From assembly GCA_040349255.1 (NCBI GenBank), contig JBEQUE010000185.1:1-64000 (forward strand): a DNA stretch of 64,000 nucleotides. The letters run 5' to 3'. Under the pieces are notes generated by a model, which was given only the letters and a program-made list of their open reading frames with translations, was not told the DNA's origin and made no database searches. Positions within the stretch are counted from its first letter, which is position 1; each line of letters starts with the position of its first letter. This document shows positions 50,764 to 61,100 of the stretch, piece after piece. The position numbers were made by a program, and so were the translations under genes. This DNA is from DATMER01 sp040349255. Lineage in GTDB: Bacteria > Acidobacteriota > Thermoanaerobaculia > Multivoradales > UBA5704.

Positions 50764-51081
50764 CTACCGGGCTGAGTGCGCAGGGATTTTCTTCAGCTCC
50801 TCCCCCAGACGATGCTCGGCGTGCCAGAGATCGTGACCCTGCTGTAGGCGAAGCCAGATCCCGGGCCCGTTGCCGCAGAACTTTCCGAGGCGCACGGCCA
50901 TATCCGGACTGATGCCGGCCTTCCCTGAAAGGACACGATGAAGCGTCTGGCGCGAGACCCGGAGTTGCCGTGCCGCCTCGCTCACCGAGAGATCGAGAGC
51001 CGGCAGCACGTCGTCGCGCAGAACCTCGCCAGGATGGATCGGAGGACGCTTCCGGCTACGAACAGGCAGATCTCGGGACAT
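50764..51081 (-). CDS. higA: HigA family antitoxin (XRE-type HTH), toxin partner lost
   Basis: A 105-residue DNA-binding protein. PPIHPGEVLRDDVLPALDLS is the HigA family opening, and EAARQLRVSRQTLHRVLSGK is the helix-turn-helix; GPGIWLRLQQGHDLWHAE is the family dimer segment. In HigBA systems it represses its own operon and neutralises the HigB mRNA interferase. Only a 14-codon HigB remnant lies upstream, so no toxin is left to neutralise. It sits between drmD and drmMI and may now regulate the DISARM operon through the adjacent operator. Confidence 0.87.
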   Translation of the reverse strand: MSRDLPVRSRKRPPIHPGEVLRDDVLPALDLSVSEAARQLRVSRQTLHRVLSGKAGISPDMAVRLGKFCGNGPGIWLRLQQGHDLWHAEHRLGEELKKIPAHSAR

Positions 51082-51091
51082 ACCTCACCTC

Positions 51092-51136
51092 TCAGTGGTA
51101 CTGCTGCAGGTCCTTGTGTCGGAAGTTCCGAATCAC
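51092..51136 (-). pseudogene. HigB toxin remnant (14 codons)
   Basis: A GTG-initiated frame reading VIRNFRHKDLQQYH then stop. The first ten residues match the HigB N-terminus (IKSFKHKGL in the type protein) and the last residues resemble its end (EDYH), consistent with an in-frame internal deletion of most of the toxin gene. A GAGAGGTGAGG sequence lies directly after it, before the higA ATG. The identification rests on short matches. Confidence 0.5.
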
Positions 51137-51144
51137 TGGAGAAG

Positions 51145-51163
51145 TGTAACGCGTTGCTTTATA
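51145..51163 (-). promoter_or_regulatory. Putative HigA operator and -10 box
   Basis: Near-palindrome TGTAACGCGTTGC at 51145-51157 (one mismatch to a GTAACGCGTTAC palindrome) overlaps the edge of a -10-like TATAAA (51163-51158 on the minus strand), directly before the HigB remnant. HigA operators of this general form are known. This would make higA self-repressed and give an internal promoter into drmMI. Confidence 0.5.
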
Positions 51164-51194
51164 GGCGTCAGCTGAGAAGTGACATTAGCAGCCC

Positions 51195-54100
51195 CTACCC
51201 CCGCGCCTCCGGCCAGAGGTAGACCATGCCTACGGGCTCGCGCCGGGTGAGCACGACCTTGTAGAGATCCTGGATGGCCGCCGGCTCGCTTTCGATCTCC
51301 CGGTCGATGGCGAGGAGGCGGCCTTCCATGTGGTCGCGGTCCTGTTCGATCTGGCGGACCTGCTGTTGAGCCTTGGGCTCGGTCGGCGCGAAGGCAAGGG
51401 TGAGCTGAGGCAGCTTCGCGAGGGCCTTCTGAATGGCGAGACGCTGGTTGCGGAGGATGCCTTTCAGGGCATCGGACTCGGCGGCGCCCCGCTCGGCGAG
51501 CTTGCGCTCGGCTTCGTGGACCAGGGCGTCGGCCTCGGCTTCGACGTGCGGCCAGAGGGTGGCGAAGTCGGCTCTCGCCGAGGCGCGGAGGCGGTCCCGG
51601 ACGCGTTCGGAGACTCCGCCGTGAGGGTCGCCGTCCGGCGGCAGCTCGCGGAGGATGCGGTTGAGGCGCTCCAGGGCCTTCTCTTCGGCGGCGCCTTCGA
51701 AGGGCTGAAGATGATCCGGACCGCCGGCTTCGAACCAGGGCGCGGCCACGGCCACAAGCTGGTCGTGGAGACGGGCGGCGCCGGCGCCGAAGAGGGAAAG
51801 GCGGCCGAAGACCAGGACGACGACCTGGGCTCCATAGGGATCGCGCACGGCCGTGACTCGCGAAAGATCGTGCGCGCCATAGCCCTGGGCCAGGAAGCGC
51901 GAGAGAAGCCTTTGGACGAACGGGTGCTGGAGATGGAGATGGACGCGGGAGCCGTCCAGCCGGTCCAGGGGCTTGAAGACGACCGGCAGCGGCGGACGAT
52001 GGCGCCAGTCCCAGAAAGCCTCGTCCCTGCGGCGCGGCGGTCGCAGGGTGTCGAGGGTGGCCTGCCAGGTTTCGGGCAGGCCGGGCAGCACGTAGGCGTT
52101 TTCTCCGGCCCATGGTTTCAGGGGGCCGGCCTTGTCCAGGACGAGGGCGGCGTCCACGGCTTCGCGCAGGAGCTCGGGTTCGAATTCCAGGGCGTCCTTC
52201 GAGCGCTGGAGGATGCGGCCGGCGTCGTCGATCTCCCGGGCCAGCTTCTGGCGGTCGGCGCGCTCGGACTCCAGCTCCTCGCGGACGGTCTCGCGGCGGC
52301 CTTCGAGCTGGTCGGCCTCCTCGAGCGCGACCCGGGACCCGGCGCCGATGCCGAGGTCGAGGATCTCGGCCCAGCGTTCGAGCAGGACGGCGGAGAGTGA
52401 GCCCAGCTCCCTCTGGATCGTCTGGACCTTGGCGACCACGACGTCGAGGACGCGGTCTTCCTCGCGCTGCGTGTAGGAGAAATAGTGGCAGCGCACCTCG
52501 GGCTCGCGCTGGAGGGTGCGGTCGATACGGCCATTGCGCTGCTCCAGACGCGCGGGGTTCCAGGGGATGTCGAAGTGAAAGAGGTCGGCGCAGTGGCCTT
52601 GGAGATTCACGCCTTCGCGAGCGGCGTCGGTCGCGAGGAGGATGCGCACGGGATGCTCGTCCGGAGGCGCGTTGAAGGCGCGCTGGACCTCGTCGCGCGC
52701 GTCGTCGGACATGCCGCCATGGAACCGGAGGAGGCGGCGCTCGGCGTCGTCGGTGCCTTCGATGGCGCCGGCGAGCATGCGGTGGAGGTAGCGCTGGGTG
52801 TCGCCGTATTCGGTGAAGACGATGACGCGGCGGCCGGTCCAGGCGGTGAAGGCGGCGCGGCCGAGATCTCTTCCGGTGCGGCCCGGAATCGCGCCATGGC
52901 ACTGATGCTGGCGGATCCAGCCGAGGAGGGCGAGAGTCTTGGCGTCGGGCATGTGGCGCCAGCGCTCGGCGAGACCGAGCATCTCGTCGAGGATCTGCCG
53001 GGCGCGGCCTTCGGGTCGGACGAGGCGCCGCGAGGCGGCGGCGATCTCGGCTCCGGTGCTGGCTTCGGAGGCTTCGTCGTCCTGGCCGTATTCGTCGTCT
53101 TCAGGAACCGGAAAGGAGAGCTGGGCGTCGTCCCCGGGATCGGCGCCGGCGTTGTCGGCGTGGAGGCGGAGGGTACGGTAGAAGGCTTCGACGCTGCTCA
53201 GAAGCCGCTTCTGGAGGTTGATGAAAACGAGCTGGCCGCGTTTGTTCCGGCGCGGCTTGACGAGGGCGGTGTATTCGGCGAGAAGCGCGGACAGGCGCAG
53301 CTCGACGGGCTCGACCTGGCCGAGGTCGAGGCGCTGGGCCGCGAAGTCTCCGCCGGGCGCTGACGCTCGGCACGACCAGGAGCCGGCCTCGTGGGTGAGA
53401 TCGAGCTGGACGAGGCGGCGGACGGGATAGCCTTCGATGCCCAGCTCGCGCAGGTCGGACTTGAGGCGGCGGACCATGACCTTGTCCAACTGGCCGCGCT
53501 CGACCTTGACGCCGCGGGTGAAGCGGTTCGGATCGAGGATCTCCAACAGGGCCGAAAAGCTGTTGGAGTGGCCGTTGTGAGGCGTGGCCGAAAGAAAGAG
53601 CCGGTGCTCGAAACGGGGCGCCACGTCGCGGATGACGTGGGTGATGCGCGAGTCCACGGCGTAGACGCTGGCGGTGGCCGGCGCGGCGGTGTGGGCTTCG
53701 TCGAGGACGAGGAGGCTCTTGCGGGCGCGGTCTCCCAGGGCCTGGAGGAGCGGGTCGCGATATTCGGGCCGGCGCAGGAGCTGGTAGGAGACGACGAACC
53801 GGTTGTGGGTCGTCCAGGGGTTGACGGCGAAGCCGCGCTCCTGGCGCCGGCGGGCGACGAAGGCGCGGTTGTAGATCTCGAAGCGGAGGCCGAAGCGGCG
53901 CTCCATCTCGTCGCGCCACTGGAGGCAGAGGGCGGCCGGGCAGACGACGAGGGTGAAGTCCACCTGCTGGCGGAGGATCAGCTCCTGGAGGACGAGGCCG
54001 GCCTCGACGGTCTTGCCGAGGCCGACGTCGTCGGCGATGAAGAGGTTCGCGCGCGGCAGGTCGAGGGCGCGCTTCAAGGGAGTGAGCTGGTGCTCGATGA

Positions 54101-54737
54101 TCTTGATGCCGGCGCGGAACGGGGCCTGGAAGAGCCGGGCGTCGGTAGCGGTGACGGCGTTCCAGCGCAGGGCGTTGAGATAGGCGGCAAAGGCGCGCGG
54201 CGGATCGAGCTGGCCGCGGGTGTCCGGCGCGTGCAGCTCGGGCTGGAGGATGCGCGCGCCGAGCTCGATCTCCCAGAGGACCTCGAGGCGCCGGCCCTGG
54301 TTGTCGTCGTCGAGGCCGGCGAGGACGACGCGGGTGGCCTCGCCCGGTCCAGACGGTTCGGAGGTCTCTTCGACAAGGTATTGGCGATGGCGGACCTGGA
54401 CGACGTCGCCGGGATGAGGCCGGACGTGGCGGACGGGAACGGAGGCTGCAGCCGGGGTCGAAGTTTCGCCTGCGGCCTCGAGAAGACGGGCGAGGAGGGC
54501 GGGCCGGGAGCGGCCGGAGTCGTCGAGCCCATGGGCGCGGCAGGCGGCGCGCAACTCGTCGCGGCCGAGGAAGCGGAGCAGCTCCGCCAGAGCAAGACCG
54601 GGCGAGGAGGCCATGGCTTCAATCTGGGCCTCCTTGACGGCGCTCGCCGGGATGGGCACACCCAGCTCGCGGCCCACGGCGGCAAGCCGAGCGCGGGTCA
54701 GGACCTCGAGGATGCTGCGCGGAGCGGGTGCGGTCAC
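51195..54737 (-). CDS. drmD: DISARM class 1 SNF2-like helicase DrmD
   Basis: A 1180-residue SNF2/SWI2-family ATPase. An N-terminal helical region (LEVLTRARLAAVGRELG) precedes Walker A DDVGLGKTVEAGLVLQELIL near residue 236, a DEAH box LLVLDEAHTAAPA and motif III FLSATPHNGH. The helicase C lobe has VIVFTEYGDTQRYLHRML, ATDAAREGVNLQGHC, and motif VI NPARLEQRNGRIDR. A long coiled-coil C-terminus follows. The start is a GTG at 54737 with weak ribosome-binding sequence. As in other class 1 DISARM clusters it is the first gene. Confidence 0.9.
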   Translation of the reverse strand: MTAPAPRSILEVLTRARLAAVGRELGVPIPASAVKEAQIEAMASSPGLALAELLRFLGRDELRAACRAHGLDDSGRSRPALLARLLEAAGETSTPAAASVPVRHVRPHPGDVVQVRHRQYLVEETSEPSGPGEATRVVLAGLDDDNQGRRLEVLWEIELGARILQPELHAPDTRGQLDPPRAFAAYLNALRWNAVTATDARLFQAPFRAGIKIIEHQLTPLKRALDLPRANLFIADDVGLGKTVEAGLVLQELILRQQVDFTLVVCPAALCLQWRDEMERRFGLRFEIYNRAFVARRRQERGFAVNPWTTHNRFVVSYQLLRRPEYRDPLLQALGDRARKSLLVLDEAHTAAPATASVYAVDSRITHVIRDVAPRFEHRLFLSATPHNGHSNSFSALLEILDPNRFTRGVKVERGQLDKVMVRRLKSDLRELGIEGYPVRRLVQLDLTHEAGSWSCRASAPGGDFAAQRLDLGQVEPVELRLSALLAEYTALVKPRRNKRGQLVFINLQKRLLSSVEAFYRTLRLHADNAGADPGDDAQLSFPVPEDDEYGQDDEASEASTGAEIAAASRRLVRPEGRARQILDEMLGLAERWRHMPDAKTLALLGWIRQHQCHGAIPGRTGRDLGRAAFTAWTGRRVIVFTEYGDTQRYLHRMLAGAIEGTDDAERRLLRFHGGMSDDARDEVQRAFNAPPDEHPVRILLATDAAREGVNLQGHCADLFHFDIPWNPARLEQRNGRIDRTLQREPEVRCHYFSYTQREEDRVLDVVVAKVQTIQRELGSLSAVLLERWAEILDLGIGAGSRVALEEADQLEGRRETVREELESERADRQKLAREIDDAGRILQRSKDALEFEPELLREAVDAALVLDKAGPLKPWAGENAYVLPGLPETWQATLDTLRPPRRRDEAFWDWRHRPPLPVVFKPLDRLDGSRVHLHLQHPFVQRLLSRFLAQGYGAHDLSRVTAVRDPYGAQVVVLVFGRLSLFGAGAARLHDQLVAVAAPWFEAGGPDHLQPFEGAAEEKALERLNRILRELPPDGDPHGGVSERVRDRLRASARADFATLWPHVEAEADALVHEAERKLAERGAAESDALKGILRNQRLAIQKALAKLPQLTLAFAPTEPKAQQQVRQIEQDRDHMEGRLLAIDREIESEPAAIQDLYKVVLTRREPVGMVYLWPEARG

Positions 54738-54788
54738 GGTGGGTATCCTAACCGCGCTTCGACGCCGGCGTGACCGGCGCCCGGAACC

Positions 54789-55700
54789 TCAATCGAGCGA
54801 GATCGTGCGGAGCAACACTCCCTTCGGCGAAACCAGCAGCAACGTCTCCTCGTCCTCGTCGCCGACCCAGAGATTCCCGTCGGCGCCGAAGGCGAGAGCA
54901 TGGGGATCGGAAAACTTCGAAAGCTTCGCGAACGTGGTCACCGCAGAAGCCTTGTCGGTCAATCCCACGACCAGAACCCTCTCGCCGGATGCGTCGGCGA
55001 TGAACAAGCGGTCTCCGGCGGTATCGATCAGGAACGCGTAAGGCTCGCCGAGCCCCCGGAAGAGAAGCTGGCTCTTGCGGCTCGCCAGATCCACGGCGTG
55101 AACGGTCCCGAGAAAAGGGTCCCCGACCAGAAGGCGGGATCGTTTCGCGTCGAGCACCAGGGGCCCGAGGTTCTTCGCGCCCCGGATCGTCGCAAACTCG
55201 GCGGGCCTGGTGCCGGGCCGATTCAGATCGAAGCGATAGACCGACGGCCGCCGCGAGTTGACCACATACGCAACCGAGCGCTGGGCATCGATGGCGAGAC
55301 CTCCCGGCTGCACCGGCTCGGAGCCGAGGCCGAACCAGCCCCACTCTCCGGTGCTCTTTCCGGCACGGTTGTACCGCACCACCCGCGCCAGCATGCCCTG
55401 GGGCTGCGGCACGCCCATCGACACCAGGATGGTGTCGCCCTGGCTCGACGGAGAGACCGCCATGTCGGCCGCGCCGAAGGCGCCGAACCCGGAGACGAGC
55501 GCGCGGACCTGCCCCGACCTGGGATCGATCACGAAGAGACCGCGCCGGGAATCCAGCACGAGCAGCTCGCCGGAGCCGAGCGTGGCCAGGGCGATGGGGC
55601 TGATGCCCGGACCCTTCGCGCTCACGGGCAGGGGCTGCACGAGGAGCAGGCAGGCCGCGAGCAGCCGCGCCGCCCGTCTCATCACGCCGGTTTCGCTCAT
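54789..55700 (-). CDS. Secreted NHL/SMP-30-like beta-propeller protein
   Basis: A 303-residue protein with a signal peptide (LLAACLLLVQPLPVSAKGP). It has six repeated four-strand blades marked by PSQVRLAF-type segments, for example GELLVLDSRRGLFVIDP, GLAIDAQRSVAYVVNS and ALAFGADGNLWVGDEDEET. No enzyme motif is evident; it is probably a binding or scaffold propeller. It follows the membrane protein at 55711-56862 after 10 bases and is probably in the same operon. Confidence 0.78.
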   Translation of the reverse strand: MSETGVMRRAARLLAACLLLVQPLPVSAKGPGISPIALATLGSGELLVLDSRRGLFVIDPRSGQVRALVSGFGAFGAADMAVSPSSQGDTILVSMGVPQPQGMLARVVRYNRAGKSTGEWGWFGLGSEPVQPGGLAIDAQRSVAYVVNSRRPSVYRFDLNRPGTRPAEFATIRGAKNLGPLVLDAKRSRLLVGDPFLGTVHAVDLASRKSQLLFRGLGEPYAFLIDTAGDRLFIADASGERVLVVGLTDKASAVTTFAKLSKFSDPHALAFGADGNLWVGDEDEETLLLVSPKGVLLRTISLD

Positions 55701-55710
55701 GTCTCCATCC

Positions 55711-56862
55711 CTAATCCGGCTTTTCGACGGGCGCCGGCAGGATCTTTCTGACGAAATCGTAGCTTCGAAAACCCAGGAGTCCCATCGAGAATCCGATGAG
55801 CGTCGCGGGGATCAGCTCGAACGGGTCGAGCTTGAAGCCCAGGATGCGGACCTCGCTGTCGAGCTTTCCGACCAGGAGCATGGCGACCAGCTCCACGACG
55901 ATCCCGATGAGCAGAGAGGCCGCAAGGGCCCGGAGCCACTGCGACCGGTCCCGGCGTCCGACGAGGACCGGGACGAAGGACCCCGCGATCGTGCCGAGCG
56001 CCACGGCGATGAACAGCAGGGGCGGCCAGGGGACGAAGCGCACCGGCAGCACGATCTCCAGGCTCTGGGGCACACCCCAGGGAGTGCTGTAGTCCAGATA
56101 GGCGGTCACGGTTTCGAGCTGGCGCTTGCGGGTTCTGGGGAAAAGGACTCTCGTGAACGCGCGCGAGTTCGGGACCACCTCGAAGACCAGGACCCCGTCG
56201 GCCACCGAGGCTGGATTGATCTCGAACTCGCGGAACTGGTCGGAATCGCGGAGCCGCAGTTGGGTCTTCCAGATGTCCTGCTCGCTCGACTGGCGAATGC
56301 TCGTGATGCTGACCGGAAGCTTGGTCAGCAGGTTCTTGAGCCGGACCGGAATCTCCTTCCTCGACCCTGGAAGCTCGACCTCCTCCGGCTCGGCCCACGG
56401 CGGATACTCCAGATATCTCGGCGATTCGAGGCAGAAGATGGGCAGCGCGATCTTGCCGTACTCCACGGCATCGCCTGAAATCTGGAACTCCACCTCCACC
56501 ATCTGAGCGAAGAAGGACCCGACCGAATCGCCGACGACCACAAACCGGGTCGGCTGTCCCGGAGAGCTCGGCTTGGGCTCGGCATAGAGCTCGTACCGGA
56601 AGTAGCCGCCCCTCGTGGCGAACTTGATTTCGTTCAGATCCGCAAAGACCCGATAGTGAGGGGTCGAGCCCAACTGGACATGCTCGTCCTGGGAACGGAT
56701 CGGCAGGGCGTCGAGCGGCTCGGAGCCTTTCACCTGGAAGCGGAACTCCCCGCCCGGGACCTGCACGTCTTCGAGGCTGAGCTCCAGCGATGCCGCGGGA
56801 AAAGACCAGGCGGCGAAGATCAGGCCCAGAAATACCGAGCACGACAAACCTGGCCGTTGCAT
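55711..56862 (-). CDS. Exported protein with C-terminal membrane segments
   Basis: A 383-residue protein with a signal peptide (SCSVFLGLIFAAWSFPAAS), a large periplasmic beta-rich domain (residues about 25-270) and three hydrophobic segments near the C-terminus (LLFIAVALGTIAGSFVPVLV, ASLLIGIVVELVAMLLVG, and ELIPATLIGFSMGLLGF). I do not recognise the family. Together with the propeller protein downstream it may form an envelope complex. Confidence 0.72.
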   Translation of the reverse strand: MQRPGLSCSVFLGLIFAAWSFPAASLELSLEDVQVPGGEFRFQVKGSEPLDALPIRSQDEHVQLGSTPHYRVFADLNEIKFATRGGYFRYELYAEPKPSSPGQPTRFVVVGDSVGSFFAQMVEVEFQISGDAVEYGKIALPIFCLESPRYLEYPPWAEPEEVELPGSRKEIPVRLKNLLTKLPVSITSIRQSSEQDIWKTQLRLRDSDQFREFEINPASVADGVLVFEVVPNSRAFTRVLFPRTRKRQLETVTAYLDYSTPWGVPQSLEIVLPVRFVPWPPLLFIAVALGTIAGSFVPVLVGRRDRSQWLRALAASLLIGIVVELVAMLLVGKLDSEVRILGFKLDPFELIPATLIGFSMGLLGFRSYDFVRKILPAPVEKPD

Positions 56863-56951
56863 TCGGGCAAGCTTACCCTCTTGACCAATCCAGTCAAGGT
56901 CCCGCAGCCGCTGCTGCCCTGAACGCTCCCGGCTGCGATACGATCCGGATC

Positions 56952-58130
56952 GTGCCGAATCCAGCCCCCCTCCTGATGATTCCAGGTCCGGTCGAGCTCT
57001 CGCCGACCGTCCTCGCCGCGGCGACGAGCCCTCCGCCGTCCCACACGTCTCCCCGCCTGATCGAGGCCTTTGGCTCGTCGATCGAGCGGATGCGCCAGGT
57101 CTGGCAGGCCGACGCGGCGAGCCAGCCCTTCATCCTGGCCGGCAGCGGCACGCTCGCCATGGAAGTGGCCGCGGCCAACCTGATCGAGCCCGGCGACCGC
57201 GTCCTGGTGTTGATCACCGGCTACTTCTCCGACCGCATGGTGGAGATCCTGCGCCGGCAGGAAGCGGAGGTCGTCGAGGCCGCGGCTCCGGTCGGAGACG
57301 CGCCCTCGGCCGACGCGGTGCGCGAGATTCTCGCCAATGGAAGGGAGACCCGCCGGTTCAAGGCTCTCTTCGCCACGCACGTGGATACCTCGACCGGCGT
57401 GCGGATCGATCCCGAGCCCCTCTGCCGCCTGGCGCGCGAGACCGGCGTGCTCGCCGTGTTCGACGGCGTCTGCGCCACGGCCGGCGAGCGCTTCGAGATG
57501 GCCGACTGGGGCGCCGATCTCTATTTCACCGCCTCCCAGAAGGCGCTCGGCCTGCCGCCAGGTCTCGCGCTCATGGTCGCGGGCGAGCGCGCGCTCGCCG
57601 CTCGGGCAGGCCGCAAGGCCGCTGCGCCGCCGCTGTATCTCGACTGGAATTCCTGGCTGCCGATCCATCGCGCCTACGAGGAGCGCCGCCCGAGCTACTT
57701 CGCGACTCCAGCCACCTCGCTGGTGCTCGCCCTGGAGGCCGGCCTCGGCGAGATCCTCGCCTCCGGCGTCGAGGCGCGGATCGAGGCTCACGCCCGCGCC
57801 GCCGCCGCGATGCGCGCCGCCTGGACGGCTCTGGGCCTGGGCTTCGTGCCTCGCGAGGCGGTGACCGGCAACACCCTGTCCGTCTTGCGTCTTCCGGACG
57901 GCGTCGACGGCGCCGCTCTCCCGCCGAAGGTCCTGGCCCGCGGCGTCGCCGTGGCCGGCGGCCTTCACCCGGCCGTGCGGACCACGTCGTTCCGCGTCGG
58001 CCACATGGGCTATACCGTCACCCGGCCGGACTATCTGCGGCGCGCCGTCGAAGCGGTCGGCGGCGCGCTGCGGGAGCTCGGCGTGGACGTGGATCCCGAG
58101 GCGGCCCTGGCGTCAGCCGATCTCGCCTAG
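56952..58130 (+). CDS. Class V aminotransferase (alanine-glyoxylate/serine type)
   Basis: About 392 residues from GTG 56952; an ATG at 56976 (MIPGPVELSP) is an alternative. The PLP lysine lies in YFTASQKALGLPPGLALM. GPVELSPTVL, AGSGTLAMEVAAANLIEPGD and ATHVDTSTGVRIDPEPL are family hallmarks. The N-terminal region matches the alanine-glyoxylate/serine-pyruvate aminotransferase group, so a role in glycine or serine metabolism is likely. Its end overlaps the end of the convergent NRPS gene by 18 bases. Confidence 0.88.
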   Translation: MPNPAPLLMIPGPVELSPTVLAAATSPPPSHTSPRLIEAFGSSIERMRQVWQADAASQPFILAGSGTLAMEVAAANLIEPGDRVLVLITGYFSDRMVEILRRQEAEVVEAAAPVGDAPSADAVREILANGRETRRFKALFATHVDTSTGVRIDPEPLCRLARETGVLAVFDGVCATAGERFEMADWGADLYFTASQKALGLPPGLALMVAGERALAARAGRKAAAPPLYLDWNSWLPIHRAYEERRPSYFATPATSLVLALEAGLGEILASGVEARIEAHARAAAAMRAAWTALGLGFVPREAVTGNTLSVLRLPDGVDGAALPPKVLARGVAVAGGLHPAVRTTSFRVGHMGYTVTRPDYLRRAVEAVGGALRELGVDVDPEAALASADLA

Positions 58131-61100
58131 ATACTCCGCAATCAGCCGCGCGAGCTCGCGCACGTTCGGCTCCTGGACCATCGTTCCATGATGGCCCGGC
58201 ACCCGCTCGACCCGCAGGCCGCCCTTCGCGAGCCTGCGCCAGCCCTTCTTCGGATCGATGCCGGACCACTCCTCCGGACGGACCAGCAGGATCGGGCTTG
58301 CGCAGGGCTGTGGCCGATAGGCCCTCGCCGCCTCGATCCGCGACTCGCAGCCCTCCAGGTGGCGCGCCAGGATCGACAGATCGATCTCCTCCCCGGCGAT
58401 GCCCAGCCGTCTCAGCTCGGCCAGGACCCGCTCGAGCCGGGCCTCGGCGCTCAGGGCCTCCACTTCGTCCGGATGGAGCGTCCAGGCCAGGCCTCTTTCG
58501 AAGGCCAGTGCAGCGGCGAGGGTCACCACGCTTCGAGCGGAGCCCCTCGGTTGGTCCGGAGGTCCGCCGGGCGGGGTCGGATCGATCAGCACGGCCACGA
58601 CCTGCTCGCCCGCGGCTTCGATCTGCCGGGCCATCTCGAAGGCGATGAGCCCGCCCAGCGACCAGCCTCCCAGCCGGTACGGACCCGTGGGCTGCACGGT
58701 GCGCAGGGCCGCCACATAGCTGGAGGCCATTTCTTCCAGGGCCGAGACCGATTCGCCGGCCTCCAGGCCGTAGAACGGCTGTTCCGGTCCGAGGTGCTTC
58801 GCCAGCGGCAGGTAGGCCTGGACGCCGCCGCCCATGGGATGGACGCAGAAGAAGGGCGGCTTCGAGCCGGGTGTCTGGAGCGGCTGGATCGGTACGAGCG
58901 GCGACCACGGTCGGCTCCCGGCCTCTTCCAGGCGGAGCGCCAGGCGCTCGACGGTGCGCGTCTCGAACAGGGCCGCCAGGGGGAGGCTCCGGCCGAGGCG
59001 CTGTTTGACCGCCGCCACGAGCCGCATCGAGAGCAGCGAGTCGCCGCCCAGCTCGAAGAAGTCGTCCTGGACGCCGACCCGCGCCAGCTTCAGAAGCTCG
59101 GCCCAGATCTCCGCCAGCCGGCGCTCGGTCTCGGTGCGCGGTGCCTCGAAGCGAGCGGTCCCGCCGCGCTCCGGATCGGGCAGCGCACGGCGGTCGAGCT
59201 TGCCATGCGCGGTCAGCGGCAGGGACTCCAGCTCCACGATCGCCGAAGGAACCATGTAGGAAGGCAGACGCTCCTGGAGGAACGGCCGCGGATCGAGGCC
59301 CGGTCGATCCGGCACCACCCAGGCCACCAGCCGGTTGCCGACCAGACCCGCCGCCGCGTCGCGCACTCCGTCGGCTTCGCGCAGCAGCGACTCGATCTCG
59401 CCCAGCTCGATCCGGAAGCCGCGCAGCTTGACCTGGCCGTCGCCACGGCCCAGGAACTCCAGATCGCCCGATGCGCTCCAGCGCGCCAGGTCGCCTGTGC
59501 GGTAGAAGCGCCGGCCGTCGCGCTCCACGAAGCGCTCGGCGGTCAGCTCCGGACGGCCCAGATAGCCGAGGGCCACGCCGGGGCCGCCGATCCAGATCTC
59601 CCCCGACGCTCCGATCGGAGACGGGTGGCCGTCGCGATCGACGACCCGGATCTCCACGTTCGGCAGCGGCCGGCCGATGCTCGAGCCCGCTGGCTCCGCG
59701 CGCCAGCTCGTGGCGATGATCGTCGCCTCGGTCGGACCGTAGAGCACCCGAAGCTCCGCCTCCGGGAAGACCTCGCGCATCCGTGAGAGCAGGTCCGCCG
59801 GCACCGCCTCGCCGCCCACGAACAGCGTCCGCATCTTCGGACAGGGGGTCTCGACGCTCTCGACGATCTGCCGCATCAGAGCCGGCACCGCGTGCAGGCG
59901 GGTCAGATCCGGCAGCAGCTCCGAAAGCCGCTCCATGTCCGGACCCGGGGAGATCGAGACCAAGTCGCACCGGCCGCCTGACAGAAGCGGGCTCAGAAGC
60001 TCGAACAGGAAGATGTCGAACGAGAACGGCGCCAGGCACGCGATCCGGTCCGACCCGTTCCAACCCATCTCCGAGAGGCTCGCCGACAGCGTGTGCGCGA
60101 GCTGGGCGTGCCCGACCAGAACGCCCTTGGGCCGGCCGGTCGAGCCTGACGTGTAGATCACGTAGGCCAGATCCGAGGCAACGGCCAGCACCTCATCGCT
60201 TTCCTCCTCGGCCAGGATCTCCTGCGTCAGGACCACCTCCGCCCCGGCATCCTCCCTGAGGAAGGACAGGCGCTCCGGCGGGTAGGACGGATCGAGAGGC
60301 AGATAGGCGCCGCCCGCCTTCCAGATTCCCAGAAGACCCACCACCATTTCCAGCGAACGCTCCAGATTCAGACCCACGATCGCGCCCGGAGCCACACCCC
60401 GCTTGCGCAGAGCCTGGGCCACCTGGTTGGACCGGCGGTCCAGCTCCGAGTAGCTCAAAACCTCCTTGCCAAAGCTCAGCGCCACGGCCTCCGGAATCCT
60501 CGACGCCTGGCGCGCGAAGCGCTCGTGGACCGGCTCCCGGGACAGATCGCGCGCCGTGTCATTCCAATCCAAGAGAAGCTGGTGGCGCTCCGCTTCCTTC
60601 AACAGCGGGAGAGCGGAGAGAGAGACCTCGCCGCCCGCCTCCAAAGCCTTGGCCATGCCGGAGAGCAGCGACTCCAGGTGCCCCAGCATCCGGATCACCG
60701 AAGCGTCGTCGAACCGCGACCGGTCGAAGTTGAGCGCCAGCATCAGCTCCGCGGCGGGCGAGACGTCGAGCGTCATCGGATAGTTGGTCTGCTCGCGCGA
60801 GAGCACCTCGACGATGCCCAGGCCGTTCTCGCCGCCGCCGGCCTCGCGCATCGCAGCGTCGATCGGGTAGTTCTCGAACACCAGGATCGACTCGAACAGC
60901 GCCCGGCCCCGCGGCACCTCGCTCCAGGCCTGCACCTTCACCAGCGGGCTGTGCTCGTGCTGGCGAAGCTCGGCCTGACTGCTCAACAGCTCGCGCAGCC
61001 ACGGCAGGAGCGCCGAGGAATCCAGCCGCAGCCGCACCGGCAGGGTGTTGATGAACAGGCCCACCATCGTTTCGACACCCGGCAGCTCGGCTGGACGGCC

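Noticed and set aside
48358..50775. 805-codon plus-strand frame opposite drmMI
   Set aside because: Low-complexity antisense of a gene with clear methyltransferase motifs.
51092..51136. Treating the 14-codon frame as a functional small toxin
   Set aside because: It lacks the whole RNase core of HigB; only the two ends remain.
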